Positions 63,960 to 64,000 of a stretch of DNA of 64,000 nt are shown piece after piece. This stretch comes from Nonomuraea thailandensis (lineage in GTDB: Bacteria > Actinomycetota > Actinomycetes > Streptosporangiales > Streptosporangiaceae): positions 496,001 through 560,000 of the forward strand of contig NZ_JAMZEB010000002.1 of the NCBI RefSeq assembly GCF_024172165.1, given 5' to 3'. Each line of letters opens with the position of its first letter. Within the stretch, counting starts at the first letter, position 1. The notes beneath the pieces were generated by a model. It saw nothing but the letters and a program-made list of their open reading frames with translations. It made no database searches and was not told the DNA's origin. A program made the position numbers and the translations under genes.

Positions 63960-64000
63960 TTAGCGGGCGTCGCAACAGATGGCACTGCGGACACGCTGAA
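63960..64000 (-). CDS. Cys-Cys leader peptide of sulfur operon (partial)
   Basis: The minus frame ending at the TAA 63960-63962 reads QRVRSAICCDAR, with two adjacent Cys codons just before the stop. Its start lies right of the window. The position about 110 bp before sir and the Cys pair match leader peptides that sense charged Cys-tRNA in actinobacterial sulfur operons. Confidence 0.6.
   Translation of the reverse strand, partial: QRVRSAICCDAR

Overview
The window is high-GC DNA with the codon use, GTG/TTG starts and probable leaderless promoters of an actinomycete. The gene set fits a spore-forming or filamentous genus of the Streptosporangiaceae or Streptomyces kind: coproporphyrin-dependent heme synthesis, a class F sortase, LCP protein, SSI-type protease inhibitor, DUF3000, RNHCP and DUF1707 proteins, mycothiol-type MDMPI fold, and LigC plus a stand-alone PolDom. 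The genus is inferred from memory of gene families, not from a search. The window looks like chromosomal backbone. I saw no tRNA, rRNA, transposase, integrase, phage gene or CRISPR array.

Layout. 0-11 kb: dxs (5' end cut by the window), a DedA protein, an APC permease, an SSI-like inhibitor, a fadA-fadB beta-oxidation pair, an LCP wall-polymer ligase, and an SDR/TetR divergent pair around a double palindromic operator. 11-19 kb: a repeat-containing membrane protein, a LacI regulator with its operator, a TIM-barrel isomerase, a phosphodiesterase, and a rifampicin-phosphotransferase-like dikinase. 19-23 kb: a methyltransferase, then an ABC-2 exporter co-transcribed with a two-component system. 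23-26.3 kb: a three-gene sugar-type operon (Gfo/Idh/MocA - DUF993 - TIM-barrel isomerase) behind a perfect LacI-type operator.

26-35 kb: rnd, DUF3000, a zinc-ribbon protein, then the heme genes hemE, cgoX (hemY type) and chdC (hemQ), a DUF4349 lipoprotein, a membrane protein with Arg/Trp heptads, and msrB. 35-42.5 kb: NHEJ-type PolDom, a lipoprotein, an MBL hydrolase, a sortase F and its probable dedicated substrate, a fused double acyl-CoA dehydrogenase, and a tandem pair of RNHCP proteins preceded by a Cys-containing mini-ORF. 42.6-52.5 kb: hydrolase, TPR protein, aldehyde dehydrogenase, methyltransferase, cysteine hydrolase with a U32 protein, PgeF-like protein, DNA ligase C coupled to a RibD-like reductase, and small membrane proteins. 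52.5-64 kb: glgX, OsmC, an ECF sigma factor linked to an MDMPI protein through a 33-codon coupled mini-ORF, a His/Asp-repeat secreted protein, an HD hydrolase, an ankyrin/HEAT protein, a DUF1707 protein with VMGD repeats, and the assimilatory sulfur operon (sir - zinc ribbon - cysH - cbiX). The sulfur operon is preceded by a Cys-Cys leader peptide that runs off the right edge.

The most interesting points are: the LacI/DUF993 sugar operon and its possible distant partner genes; a 16-bp dyad shared by the ABC/two-component operon and the DUF1707 gene; the sortase-substrate pair with an HPETG signal; Cys-codon mini-ORFs before the RNHCP pair and the sulfur operon; and the duplicated translation-start module after the sigma factor. 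All functional statements come from reading motifs; no database search was possible.
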